Notes: generated by a model not told the origin, from the letters alone. A stretch of DNA of 64,000 nt from Armatimonas sp043757465 (GCF_043757465.1 NZ_JAYVPL010000009.1:1-64000); one strand, 5' to 3'; shown: positions 17,201-24,803, numbered from the stretch's first letter. Numbers and translations are program-made.

Positions 17201-18405
17201 TCCCCGTCGGCGCGACCACGGTGGATCTCTCCGGTCAGCACCTCTATCCTGGCCTGATTGATGCCAACACCAGCCTGGGCACCTACGAGATTGACTCGCG
17301 CCGGGAGACGCAGGACAACCAGGAGCAGGGCACTTACCAGCCAGAGTTATTTGTCGCTCACTCCATTAACCCCGACTCGGAGGCGATCAAGGTCGCCCGC
17401 GCTGAGGGGATTCTGAGTGCGCTGGTTGCACCGCTGGGCGGGACGTTCTCCGGCATGGGGGCGCTCATCAACCTCGATGGCTGGACCTGGGAGGAGCTGA
17501 CCCTCAACCCACTGGCGGGCCTGATGACAACCCTGCCGGGTGGCGGCGGGGGCGGACGGCGCTTTGGCGAAGAGGAGCACCTCGACGATGCGGAGCGTGC
17601 GGGGTCTGCTCAGCCACCTGCCGGGCCTGGCCCCGGACGGCGCGGGCAAGGCGGACCGGGGGCACCAGGCACTTCCCCTGCGAGCGGGGGGCAGGGGGCA
17701 GACCCCCTCCAGCCCGTCAGTGATTTTCTGGAGCAGGCGCGACGCTACCAGCTCGCACGGGATGCGGAGAAGCAAGGAGCGCCTCGCCACGACCGCGACC
17801 CGAAGTTCGAGGCGATGCTCCCGGTGCTCGCGGGCACTGTGCCGGTCTATGTCCGCGCCGACCGCAAAAAAGACATCGAGACTGCCGTGCGCTGGGCGAA
17901 GAAAGAGGGCTTCAAGCTGGTCATTATCGGCGGTGGCGAGGCGGACGAATGCACGGAGCTTCTTGTGAAGGAGAATGTTGCGGTGGTTCTGGGACCGATT
18001 CTCTCCCTCCCCCGACGCCTCGACGCGCCCTACGACGATGCCTTTACGCTCCCGGCACGCCTCGCGAAAGCGGGGGTTCACTTCGCGCTCACCACGCCTC
18101 CGCCCAGTGAAGGGGATAAGAGCCGCAATCTTGCCCAGCACGCGGCGATGGCGGCGGCCTTTGGGCTGAGTAAAGAGGACGCACTCAAGTCTATCACGCT
18201 CGGGGCGGCGGAGATTCTCGGGGCGGGCAGTCGCCTGGGAAGCATCGAGATTGGGAAAGATGCGAACCTGATTGTCACCAATGGCGATATTCTGGAAGTG
18301 ATGACCCAGGTGCGGCAGGCATTTGTGGCGGGCAAGCCCGTAAATCTGGCGAGCAAGCAGTCCAGCCTCTACGAGCGCTGGCGGGCACGGCCTAAAACGA
18401 AATGA
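14224..18405 (+). CDS. Giant exported triple amidohydrolase-like protein
   Basis: This 1393-residue protein has a signal peptide (KSAALFLSLSLAAAVNAQ) and three successive imidazolonepropionase-like amidohydrolase modules, roughly residues 25-410, 500-910 and 970-1385. Only the middle one keeps metal ligands: His571-x-His573 in GMIDCHSHSG, then HCHSY (His728, His730) and FQHVLEG. The first (PGLINASTRLG) and third (PGLIDANTSLG) have lost the HxH. Pro/Gly/Ala-rich linkers encoded by GC-rich palindromes join the modules. The early in-frame codon at 14023 lies inside the upstream gene, so ATG 14224 is chosen. Probably periplasmic; the substrate is unknown. It overlaps the next gene by ATGA. Confidence 0.85.
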   Translation: MRKSAALFLSLSLAAAVNAQGNDPGAPNVWAITDAKIVTAPGKMIASGTLVLRNGVIEAVGEKVKVPGDAKVISGKGWTLYPGLINASTRLGMPTEAVKSERGDRYPVAAIQSENTAALLFKPDMEANKPYRQAGFGVALTAPALGLLQGTSAAISLGESVVVNELLLKPTVGMHLSFERGSFGEYPGSLMGQVAATRQALYDAKFKGGKGTPPRALLALRPVMEKKLPLIVKANGAREIERVLRLCKEFGLTPIIEGGTEAYAVAQKLKNAHASVFLSADLPAAPSSTPGEPSTETLQSLRARALAPTAAAALAKLGVPFALTTNSPADLLKNTRKLIAAGLTEDQALTALTLSPAKLLGIEKQVGTLEEGKIANVIAVEGDSLFAAKAKITRVFVEGKPVVLTGSSPAPAGRGGSSAPAVDIKKSLPPGITPEMALQFLKTDPEAAKPFLPAGVTVEQAIAGLEGKPQTVEPPRRAGDGGDGGEEKPFVLSKVGEGLLPPLPPALVSKSFVIRNATVWTSASVGILTETDMLVQGGKITAIGKDLKVPSGTVEIDGKGKHVTPGMIDCHSHSGVFGGVNEGSNIVTAEVRIADVLNPDDVNIYRQLAGGTTAANVLHGSANAIGGQNAVVKWRWGVDAAEDLLIEGAPQGIKFALGENPTRSNGGFPREGSPRYPSSRMGVERVIRSKFTEARDYAAKRKADPEHTRRDLQLDAIVEILEGKRLVHCHSYVASEILMLIRLADEFGFKIATFQHVLEGYKVADEIAKHGAGGSTFSDWWGYKLEAYDAIPWNGALMTERGVVVSFNSDSSELARRLNTEAAKAIRWGNMPPAEALKLVTINPAKQLHIDKMTGSLEPGKDADVVLWSGDPLSPLSMPEKTFVDGKLLFDRQADLAARKELEAEKTRLAKELSGTTSQPPSPRPAGEPEKAEEARTKALPQLPPRLAGAGGVITALTGATVHTVSGADIVSGVVVMQGGKILAVGKAGEVSVPVGATTVDLSGQHLYPGLIDANTSLGTYEIDSRRETQDNQEQGTYQPELFVAHSINPDSEAIKVARAEGILSALVAPLGGTFSGMGALINLDGWTWEELTLNPLAGLMTTLPGGGGGGRRFGEEEHLDDAERAGSAQPPAGPGPGRRGQGGPGAPGTSPASGGQGADPLQPVSDFLEQARRYQLARDAEKQGAPRHDRDPKFEAMLPVLAGTVPVYVRADRKKDIETAVRWAKKEGFKLVIIGGGEADECTELLVKENVAVVLGPILSLPRRLDAPYDDAFTLPARLAKAGVHFALTTPPPSEGDKSRNLAQHAAMAAAFGLSKEDALKSITLGAAEILGAGSRLGSIEIGKDANLIVTNGDILEVMTQVRQAFVAGKPVNLASKQSSLYERWRARPKTK
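15444..15675. repeat. Inverted doublet of GC-rich palindromes inside a coding linker (BIME-like)
   Basis: A direct copy (15444-15469, core CCCCGCCGGGCGGGG) and an inverted copy (15643-15675, GCCCCCCCGCCGGGCGGGGG plus G-runs) flank about 170 bp encoding the linker and start of module 2. The same core occurs at 16979, 17051 and 43341. Confidence 0.65.
16979..17080. repeat. Inverted doublet of GC-rich palindromes between modules 2 and 3 (BIME-like)
   Basis: A direct copy (16979-17010, containing CCCCCGCCCAGCGGGGG) and an inverted copy (17051-17080, containing CCCCCGCTTGGCGGGGG and a G-run) are about 40 bp apart. Both are translated in frame as PPSPRPAGEP and LPPRLAGAGG within the triple amidohydrolase-like protein. 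Confidence 0.7.
17671..17707. repeat. Degenerate GC-rich palindrome inside module 3
   Basis: CTTCCCCTGCGAGCGGGGGG followed by CAGGGGGCAGACCCCC is an inverted-orientation variant of the same repeat family, translated as part of a Gly/Pro-rich insertion (GPGRRGQGGPGAPGTSPASG). Confidence 0.5.
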
Positions 18406-19181
18406 CAATTGCCGTTTCTAACGACGCCCTCGGGGCATGGCGAGCGGCCTGGGTGGGGGAGCTTTTAGGAGGCGCGACAGTGCTCACCTGCCCCGATCCC
18501 GCCGCCGCCGTTCGCTCGGGCAAGGCAGATGCCGCCGTGGTCTCCGCCGAGAATCTCTGCGCGGACTTGGAGCCCGCCGCGTTCTGTGAGCGCGGCGATG
18601 TTCGCGAGGCGCTGGTCGCACCAAGCATCGGGACACTGGAGCACCTGCCCGAAGGCGCTCGTGTGGGCACGAGTACTTTGCTGCGTGCTGCACAGCTCGC
18701 CGAGCTACGGCCCGATCTGCAATGTGTCGTGCTGGAGGGCCCTCTCGAAGACCAGCTGACGGCGCTGGATGAGGGCAAAGTGGTGGCCGTGGTTGCGGCC
18801 TACGCCGATCTCTCTCGCCTGGGGCTGACCGAGGCCGCTACCGAGATCTTCGCGCCGGAGCTGGTGATGCCCCCGATTGGCCAGGGCGGAACCGTGGTGC
18901 TCTGCCGCAAAGACGACATCGAGAGCTGCGCACGTGTCAACGAAGCCTGCGATCACTTTCCCACACGCCGTGAGCTCATCTGCGAGCTGCAGTTTCGACG
19001 CCTTAATCCCGACCCGCTCACCACGGCCTGCGCACTAGCCAGCGACCGATTTCTCTACTTGTTCATGCTCCAGATCACGCCAAAGGGCAAAGCCGTTCGC
19101 ATCCGTAGCAGTGTGCCGGTCGGTGAAGCTGCGACACTGGCCACGCTCGCTACTCGAGAGCTGAGTGCCGCTGGGCAGTGA
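18402..19181 (+). CDS. Divergent hydroxymethylbilane synthase-like protein (HemC paralog)
   Basis: The 259-residue chain follows the HemC order: a start resembling RxGxRxSxLA but reading AVSNDALGAWRA, then GDVREALV (family DxRDAxV), LPEGARVGTSTLLRAAQL (family LP.GA.VGTSSLRRxAQL), and PPIGQGGTVVLC. The segment that should hold the catalytic HSxKDxPT reads VSAENLCADLEP, so the key Asp/Lys are not recognisable. Cys210 in LTTACALAS may or may not correspond to the dipyrromethane-binding Cys. It is about 50 residues shorter than usual HemC. It overlaps the amidohydrolase-like gene by ATGA. It may be a non-canonical HemC or a repurposed fold. Confidence 0.65.
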   Translation: MTIAVSNDALGAWRAAWVGELLGGATVLTCPDPAAAVRSGKADAAVVSAENLCADLEPAAFCERGDVREALVAPSIGTLEHLPEGARVGTSTLLRAAQLAELRPDLQCVVLEGPLEDQLTALDEGKVVAVVAAYADLSRLGLTEAATEIFAPELVMPPIGQGGTVVLCRKDDIESCARVNEACDHFPTRRELICELQFRRLNPDPLTTACALASDRFLYLFMLQITPKGKAVRIRSSVPVGEAATLATLATRELSAAGQ

Positions 19182-19217
19182 AAGCCTCAACCCACGCAGG
19201 AATTCCCCCCCTGCCCG

Positions 19218-19511
19218 GTGAACCTGCCAGGCATGAACGACAAGGAATTGTTGCGCTCGGTGATGCGTCGCCAGGCAGGGCTGAGCCTGCGGGTGGCGGC
19301 GGTCTTTCTGGGGATTATCTTTGTTCTGCCGCTGGTCAATCTCTACGCGCCCGCGCTGGCGGCGACCAATGTGGGGGGCTTCTCGCTGACGTGGCTAATT
19401 CTCGGTGTCCTCTTTTACCCGATTACCTGGGGGCTCTCGGCGTATTTTATCAAGCGCTCCAATGCACTTGAGGAGACAATTATTCGAGAGCATACGGGAG
19501 TGAGCCAATGA
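19218..19511 (+). CDS. DUF485 membrane protein, partner of the ActP-like symporter
   Basis: This small inner-membrane protein has two hydrophobic spans (RVAAVFLGIIFVLPLVNLY and FSLTWLILGVLFYPITWGL) after the conserved SVMRRQAGLSL segment, as in DUF485 (YjcH) proteins. GTG 19218 is the longest start; ATG 19233 is an alternative that fits the family length well. Its stop overlaps the symporter ATG as ATGA, matching the yjcH-actP arrangement for acetate uptake. Confidence 0.85.
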   Translation: MNLPGMNDKELLRSVMRRQAGLSLRVAAVFLGIIFVLPLVNLYAPALAATNVGGFSLTWLILGVLFYPITWGLSAYFIKRSNALEETIIREHTGVSQ

Positions 19512-21451
19512 TCCCCTTACTCTTTGTGATCCTGGTGACCGTCGCCACGGTCGTCTTGGGCATTATCGCCACCAAGCGCTCGCAGTCCGCATCGGACTTT
19601 TTCGTGGCGGGGCGAAAAGTATCGGTCGGGATGAACGCGTCGGCGATCTCGGGCGAGTATCTGAGCGCTGCGAGCTTTATGGGGGTCGCGGGCCTGGTGC
19701 TTAAGAACGGCTACGATGCCCTCTGGTACCCGGTGGGCTACGCGGCGGGGTACTTGCTGCTCCTGCTCTTTATCGCTGGCCCACTACGGCGTTTTGGGGC
19801 CTACACGATCCCCGATTTTGCCGAGGGCCGCTTCGACTCGCCGCTGTTTCGCAAGATCGCGGTGAGCTTTGTGCTCTTTATTGGCTTCTTCTACACCATG
19901 CCTCAGATGAAGGGGGCGGGTGTGACTATGGGGACAATCATGAACTGGCCGTACTGGGTCGGGATTGTGGTGGTCGGCTCCGTGATTACTTTCAATGTGG
20001 CGCTCGGGGGAATGAAGGGCATTACGTTTGTCCAGGCGTTCCAGTACTGGGTCAAGCTCTTCGCCATCTCCGTGCCCGTCTTCGTGCTCATGACGGTCTA
20101 TGGCGGCTACAGCCAGAAGCTCGGCACCTTCACGGGCGAGCCAAAAGGCATTCCAAAGCTCTCTAAAGACACAACTCTGAAGTTTGCCGGTAAAGATAAG
20201 GCACCCACCAACGCAGTGAGCTTCTCGGCTGTTTCCGAGACCGTCATCACGTTTACCAAAGATACCGAGATTGATAAGATCAGCACGGTGCGAAAGGCTG
20301 AGCCGGGCGAGGATAAGCTCGATGCAAGCCTCGCCATTTCGCCTAACCCGGAGGGCGTGATCGCGGCAGGCACGACGCTTACCCTCCTCCCGATGCTGGT
20401 CACGAAAGACGGCCAGCCGGTTCTCAAAGATGGCAAGACGGTGCGAACCGCGCCGAAGCTGGAGTTTTCTAAGCCGACGGAGGCGATTATTTCCTCGGGG
20501 AGCTTTGTGCCCAACGCCCAGAATAATGCGAAGTGGGGCTTGCCCTACGGCACACTCACCAGCAAGCACGGCTTCCCGGTGCTCTATACCTACTCGCTGA
20601 TTATTGCGCTGATCTGTGGCACGGCGGGGCTGCCCCATATTCTCGTGCGCTTCTACACCAACCCCGATGGCCGCAGTGCGAAGGCCACGACATTTTGGGT
20701 AATGGTGCTGATCGGCGCGTTTTACGCCTTCACCCCGATCTGGGGTGCGCTGGGGCGTGCGGATCTGCCCTCGCTCTACGCAAACAACAAGACAGACTCC
20801 GTGGTGATCGCGCTTCCCCGGGCGATTGGTGGCATCTGGGGCGATGTGCTCTCGGGTATTACCAGCGCCGGGGCGTTCGCGGCGTTTATGTCGACGTTTA
20901 GCGGGCTGCTTGTCTCGATGAGTGGCGCACTGGCCCATGATATCTACGGCAAGATTCTGAAACCCAAAGCGACACCTCAGGAGCGCATTCGGATGTTTAA
21001 GATCGCCGCCGTGATCTTTGGTGCGGTTGCGATGGCGCTGGGTTTACTGGTGGAGAGCTTCGATATCGCGATGCTGGTGGGCTGGGCCTTTGCTATCGCG
21101 GCGGCGAGCTACTTCCCACTTCTCCTGCTCGGAGCGTGGTGGCGCGGCCTGACAATGCCCGGCGCGGCGGCAGGGATGCTCGGGGGCGGTCTGCTCTCGC
21201 TTTTTGCCATTATTGCCTTCATGCTCTCGGACAAGAAGCTCATCACCATTGACGATCCCTTGACTAAGAGCCTCTGTGAGCAGCCCGCAATCTGGGGAGT
21301 TCCGCTGGCGCTGCTCATTATGTTTGTCGTCTCCAAGCTGACCGCAAACCAAATCCCGGAGGATGCCGACGCAAAGATGCTGCGCCTGCACGCCCCCGAG
21401 GAACTTGGGCACAGCCGAGATTACATTGAGGAGCACAGCGGGGGGCACTAG
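19508..21451 (+). CDS. Sodium/solute symporter, ActP-like (acetate/monocarboxylate uptake)
   Basis: This is an inner-membrane solute:sodium symporter (SSS family) of 647 residues with about 13 hydrophobic spans. The N-terminal SASDFFVAGRKVSVGMNASAI and the GEYLSAASFMG motif are typical of ActP. Between spans near residues 197 and 355 there is a hydrophilic insertion of about 150 residues rich in Lys, Thr and Asp, absent from E. coli ActP. Coupled to the DUF485 gene and followed by a histidine kinase and response regulator, it probably takes up acetate or another short carboxylate under their control. The substrate is inferred from family and context. Confidence 0.85.
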   Translation: MIPLLFVILVTVATVVLGIIATKRSQSASDFFVAGRKVSVGMNASAISGEYLSAASFMGVAGLVLKNGYDALWYPVGYAAGYLLLLLFIAGPLRRFGAYTIPDFAEGRFDSPLFRKIAVSFVLFIGFFYTMPQMKGAGVTMGTIMNWPYWVGIVVVGSVITFNVALGGMKGITFVQAFQYWVKLFAISVPVFVLMTVYGGYSQKLGTFTGEPKGIPKLSKDTTLKFAGKDKAPTNAVSFSAVSETVITFTKDTEIDKISTVRKAEPGEDKLDASLAISPNPEGVIAAGTTLTLLPMLVTKDGQPVLKDGKTVRTAPKLEFSKPTEAIISSGSFVPNAQNNAKWGLPYGTLTSKHGFPVLYTYSLIIALICGTAGLPHILVRFYTNPDGRSAKATTFWVMVLIGAFYAFTPIWGALGRADLPSLYANNKTDSVVIALPRAIGGIWGDVLSGITSAGAFAAFMSTFSGLLVSMSGALAHDIYGKILKPKATPQERIRMFKIAAVIFGAVAMALGLLVESFDIAMLVGWAFAIAAASYFPLLLLGAWWRGLTMPGAAAGMLGGGLLSLFAIIAFMLSDKKLITIDDPLTKSLCEQPAIWGVPLALLIMFVVSKLTANQIPEDADAKMLRLHAPEELGHSRDYIEEHSGGH

Positions 21452-21456
21452 ACGCG

Positions 21457-23148
21457 ATGGAAACCGTTGAGGCGCTCCTGCGGCAGCAAGAAGTTTTGCG
21501 TGCCGTGATCGAGTCTATTAGCAGCGAGCTGCACCTGCGCCCGCTGCTGACCCGGATCGTGCGCCATGCCTGCGAGCTGATCGGAGCGGATAACGGAACG
21601 ATTGGCCTTGTGGACGAGCGCCGGGATCTCGTGCGCACCGAGGCGATCTGGTGCATGCCCCAGAGTGAGCTGGGGGCCGAGATGCCGCGCGGTGTTGGGC
21701 TGGCAGGGCGAGTGCTCGCATCGGGAGCGCCGCTGGTGCTGGCGCACTACGGACAGATTGAGAACCCGCTACAACCGCAGCTCTCTGCCAACGCGGTGAT
21801 TGGCATTCCGATCTGGTGGCGAGAGAAGCTGATCGGTTTCTTTGGGATTGGCACGGATGCCACGCGTCAGAGCCGTCAGTTTAATCAGCACGATGTCGAG
21901 ACCCTGACACTCTTTGCACGCCACGCTGCCATTGCGATTGAGAACGCCCGCCTCTATGCCGCTGCCGAGACAGCGCTGGAGGAGATGGAACTGCTCTATG
22001 CCACCAGCACGCGAATTGGGACTGCACTCACAACGCGCGAGCTTGTCGCGGCGTATCTTAACCTCGTCACGACAGGGGGGCGCTTTGCCTGCACAGTGAC
22101 ACGCTACCAGCGGGAGGAGGGAGAGATTCGCCAGGTTGAGATTCTGGGGCGCTGGACCCCGGCGGAAGGGCTGAGTCTGTCCTCGTACCACTATCCGTAC
22201 CAGCGCGATGCACTGGATGAGGCGCTGGATCGGGGGGAGACGATCGCTATTCCCGATGTGCATACCGATCCGCGCGTTCCTGAGAGTCTGCGACGTATTC
22301 AGGCTGAGTCGGGACGACCCGCACTGGCCTTGATTCCCCTACGCATTGCGGGGGCGGAGAGGCTGGGGCATGTGATTCTCAGTCACTCGCAGGTGCACCC
22401 TTGGGACCCGGCGGAGCTGCATCCCTTTGAGATTACGGCGCAGCAGCTCGCCAGCGCCCTAGACAGCCGCCTCCAGCAAGAGCGTTTGGCATCGCAGAGC
22501 CAGAAAGTGGCGATCTTTGAGGAGCGACAGCGTATCGCCCGCGATCTGCACGACTCGGTCACCCAGCTTCTGTTCACGATGACACTTATCGCGCAGACGG
22601 CAACAGCGGCCTGGAAGCGCGATCCCGAAGAGGGCGAGCGCCGCGTCGGACGGCTGGTTGAGCTAAGCCAGGCCGCCCTTGCTGAGATGCGCACTCTGCT
22701 CGCGGAGCTGCGCCCGCCCGCACCCCAGCCCACGGGGCGCGAGCTGCTGGAAACTCAGGGGCTAATCGCCGCTCTGGAAGCCCACTTTCGCGCCACCACT
22801 GATGAGAACACTGAGGTGATTTTAGAAGCGCAGCGCTACCGCCCCAGGATATTTGCCGTTGAGCACGCGCTCTATCGCATTGCTCAGGAAGCCGTTGCCA
22901 ACGCCCGTAAGCATGCTCAGGTGCAGTGTATTACCGTCACTCTTGCCACCCCGCGGGGCATGGGCACGAAGCTCACGATTCGCGATAAGGGCAAGGGCTT
23001 CGACACGACACTTCCCCCTGTGCCGCGCACCGATGGCAGCGGCATGGGTCTCTCGACCATGCGCGAGCGTGCCACCAAGCTCGGCGGGACACTGAAATTG
23101 ACCTCCCAGCCAAGCAAAGGCACCTTGATTGAGGTAAAGATTCCCTAA
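21457..23148 (+). CDS. GAF-domain sensor histidine kinase (NarL/HisKA_3 type)
   Basis: The protein has two GAF-like sensor domains (about residues 15-165 and 180-335), a dimerisation/phosphoacceptor helix with the H-box ARDLHDSVTQLLF and a C-terminal HATPase with NARKHAQ, DKGKGFD and GMGLSTMRERA. No membrane spans are seen, so it is a cytosolic sensor. It starts 5 nt after the symporter gene and ends 1 nt before the response-regulator gene, so the four genes look like one operon. The ligand is not predictable. Confidence 0.9.
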   Translation: METVEALLRQQEVLRAVIESISSELHLRPLLTRIVRHACELIGADNGTIGLVDERRDLVRTEAIWCMPQSELGAEMPRGVGLAGRVLASGAPLVLAHYGQIENPLQPQLSANAVIGIPIWWREKLIGFFGIGTDATRQSRQFNQHDVETLTLFARHAAIAIENARLYAAAETALEEMELLYATSTRIGTALTTRELVAAYLNLVTTGGRFACTVTRYQREEGEIRQVEILGRWTPAEGLSLSSYHYPYQRDALDEALDRGETIAIPDVHTDPRVPESLRRIQAESGRPALALIPLRIAGAERLGHVILSHSQVHPWDPAELHPFEITAQQLASALDSRLQQERLASQSQKVAIFEERQRIARDLHDSVTQLLFTMTLIAQTATAAWKRDPEEGERRVGRLVELSQAALAEMRTLLAELRPPAPQPTGRELLETQGLIAALEAHFRATTDENTEVILEAQRYRPRIFAVEHALYRIAQEAVANARKHAQVQCITVTLATPRGMGTKLTIRDKGKGFDTTLPPVPRTDGSGMGLSTMRERATKLGGTLKLTSQPSKGTLIEVKIP

Positions 23149-23149
23149 G

Positions 23150-23812
23150 ATGAGCGAGATTCGTGTGCTGCCTGAGATTCGTGTGCTGATTGTGGACGAC
23201 CACGAGCTGGTTCGAGAAGGGCTGACCCTGCTTTTAGAGGAAGCGGAAGGGATTGTCATTGCGGGGCAGGCGGGTTCGGTGGCTCAGGCAGTCGTACAGG
23301 CGCAGACGCTCCAGCCCGATGTGGTGTTGCTAGACATGATGCTTCCCGATGGCGATGGCGTCTCGGTGATACAGCAGCTCAAGGCGAAAAACAACCCGGC
23401 GCGCGTTGTTGTGCTTACCAGCTTTGCGGAAGACGAGAAGATTCGTGGCGCACTGCAAGCCGGGGCCACGGGCTACCTGCTCAAAGATGTCCTGCGCCAT
23501 GATTTGCTCGCCGCGATCCGTGCCGCCGCCGAGGGAATATCTACGCTGCATCCCGTGATTCAGGCACATCTCCTGCAGCAGCTCAGCCAGCCTAAGCAAA
23601 CTTCACCGCTCGATATGCTCACCGAACGTGAGCATGAGGTGCTAAAAGCTGTCGCTGAGGGGCGCAGCAACAAAGAGATCGCGGTGAGCTTGGGACTGAC
23701 TCTGGGAACGGTGAAGGGCTACCTAAATACTATTTTTGGCAAGCTCAATGTTGTCAGCCGGACGGAAGCCACGCTGCTCGCGATTCGCCATGGCCTGGTC
23801 ACCCCTAACTAA
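23150..23812 (+). CDS. NarL/FixJ-family response regulator
   Basis: A receiver domain (VLIVDDHELVREGLTLLLEE, phospho-acceptor Asp in DVVLLDMMLPDGDG, Lys in YLLKDVLRHD) is followed by a LuxR-type helix-turn-helix (LTEREHEVLKAVAEGRSNKE). Length is 220 residues. It is the cognate regulator of the adjacent kinase. An 18-bp tandem duplication (23156-23173 and 23174-23191) repeats EIRVLP/EIRVLI at the very N-terminus, so the six extra residues are probably a recent slippage product. A short inverted repeat CTAACT-aa-AGTTAG overlaps the stop. Confidence 0.93.
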   Translation: MSEIRVLPEIRVLIVDDHELVREGLTLLLEEAEGIVIAGQAGSVAQAVVQAQTLQPDVVLLDMMLPDGDGVSVIQQLKAKNNPARVVVLTSFAEDEKIRGALQAGATGYLLKDVLRHDLLAAIRAAAEGISTLHPVIQAHLLQQLSQPKQTSPLDMLTEREHEVLKAVAEGRSNKEIAVSLGLTLGTVKGYLNTIFGKLNVVSRTEATLLAIRHGLVTPN

Positions 23813-23841
23813 AGTTAGTGTTGCTTGCTTACTTTAGATAG

Positions 23842-23870
23842 TTGTCGGATCTATGTAAATTGTTTATACT
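23842..23870 (+). promoter_or_regulatory. Promoter of the PEP-CTERM gene
   Basis: TTGTCG (23842-23847), a 17-bp spacer and TATACT (23865-23870) form a sigma-70-like promoter. The -10 ends 6 nt before ATG 23877, predicting a leaderless mRNA. Confidence 0.65.
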
Positions 23871-23876
23871 CCAGGT

Positions 23877-24725
23877 ATGAAAAATCTACAGCTCTCTTTA
23901 ACCCTAACCCTCGGCCTTTTGGCTCTTCCTACTATAGCTTTTGCTCAGACGGTTCGTAGCGGCAGCGGTGCCAACGCCGCGGCAATTACGGGAATACGTG
24001 ACACTTTCCGCACCGATCTTGGCGGCGGTGCTGTCGCAGGAGCCAACGGCTCTTTTGGTGGTGTACGCCGCGAGATCAACTGGGACGGGGTTCCCGCTAC
24101 TCAGTCCGCTCCCAACAACTTGGCTGCCAACTTCTTCAATGTTAACTCGCCCCGTGGTGCCGTTTTCTCCACGGCGGGCACGGGTTTTATGGTTAGTAGC
24201 GCCACCACCGATGCGGGCGCAGGGCAGCCTGCGGCTGCGAACTTTGGCAATATCAACGCAACCTACTCCGCAACCTTCCAGACTTTCAGTGCCCAGCGGC
24301 TCTTTACCTCTCTTGGTAGCAATGTCTATGATGTGAACTTCTTTGTCCCCGGGACCGCAACTCCGGCACTGGTGACGGGCTTTGGCTCTGTCTTTACCGA
24401 TGTGGACATTCTGGGGGCAACGACGATCCAGTACTTTGATGCTGGCAATGCCTCCCTGGGAACCTTCAATCTTCCCACGGCGGATTTTGGCCTCTCGTTT
24501 TTGGGGGTTTTCTTTCCCACTGCGCAGGTTTCTCGTGTCCGTGTGACCCAGGGAAATGTCGCTCTGGGAGCGGGAGTCAACGATGGTGGTGGCAACGATG
24601 TTGTTGTCGCCGATGACTTTATCTACGGCGAGCCCGTTGCCAATACAGCCCCGGAGCCGGGAACCCTGATCTTCCTCGCGCTTGGGGGGACACTGGTCTT
24701 CGTGCGTCGCTGCCTGAAAAATTAG
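23877..24725 (+). CDS. PEP-CTERM sorted extracellular protein
   Basis: A signal peptide (LSLTLTLGLLALPTIAFAQ) precedes a ~230-residue Asn/Gly/Ala/Thr-rich beta domain. The C-terminus APEPGTLIFLALGGTLVFVRR is a PEP-CTERM sorting signal: PEP, a hydrophobic helix and basic residues. Such proteins are processed by an exosortase and go to the cell surface or biofilm matrix. No exosortase gene is seen here. The central domain has no recognised function. It is a single-gene unit with its own promoter and terminator. Confidence 0.85.
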   Translation: MKNLQLSLTLTLGLLALPTIAFAQTVRSGSGANAAAITGIRDTFRTDLGGGAVAGANGSFGGVRREINWDGVPATQSAPNNLAANFFNVNSPRGAVFSTAGTGFMVSSATTDAGAGQPAAANFGNINATYSATFQTFSAQRLFTSLGSNVYDVNFFVPGTATPALVTGFGSVFTDVDILGATTIQYFDAGNASLGTFNLPTADFGLSFLGVFFPTAQVSRVRVTQGNVALGAGVNDGGGNDVVVADDFIYGEPVANTAPEPGTLIFLALGGTLVFVRRCLKN

Positions 24726-24748
24726 GCGTCTACAGCGGCATTCCGCCG

Positions 24749-24803
24749 CAAAGCCCGTGCCGGGCTCCCGAAGAAACTGGGGAGTTTGGTGCGGGCTTTT
24801 TCT
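24749..24803 (+). terminator. Rho-independent terminator after the PEP-CTERM gene
   Basis: The outer arms AAAGCCCGTGCC and GGTGCGGGCTTT, with an inner CTCCC/GGGAG stem, are followed by TTTCT. The next gene's TAGAAT box begins 3 nt after the tract. Confidence 0.8.

Noticed and set aside
17347..18408. 353-codon minus-strand frame inside the triple amidohydrolase-like gene
   Set aside because: The repetitive Arg/Leu/Ala composition is typical of antisense frames in GC-rich DNA; no domain recognised.
19178..19471. Frame overlapping the DUF485 gene
   Set aside because: It is out of frame with the clear two-span DUF485 protein at 19218-19511 and has no family features.
19784..20938. 384-codon minus-strand frame inside the symporter gene
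   Set aside because: It is an antisense shadow of a GC-rich gene; the composition is His/Arg/Gly-rich with no domain.
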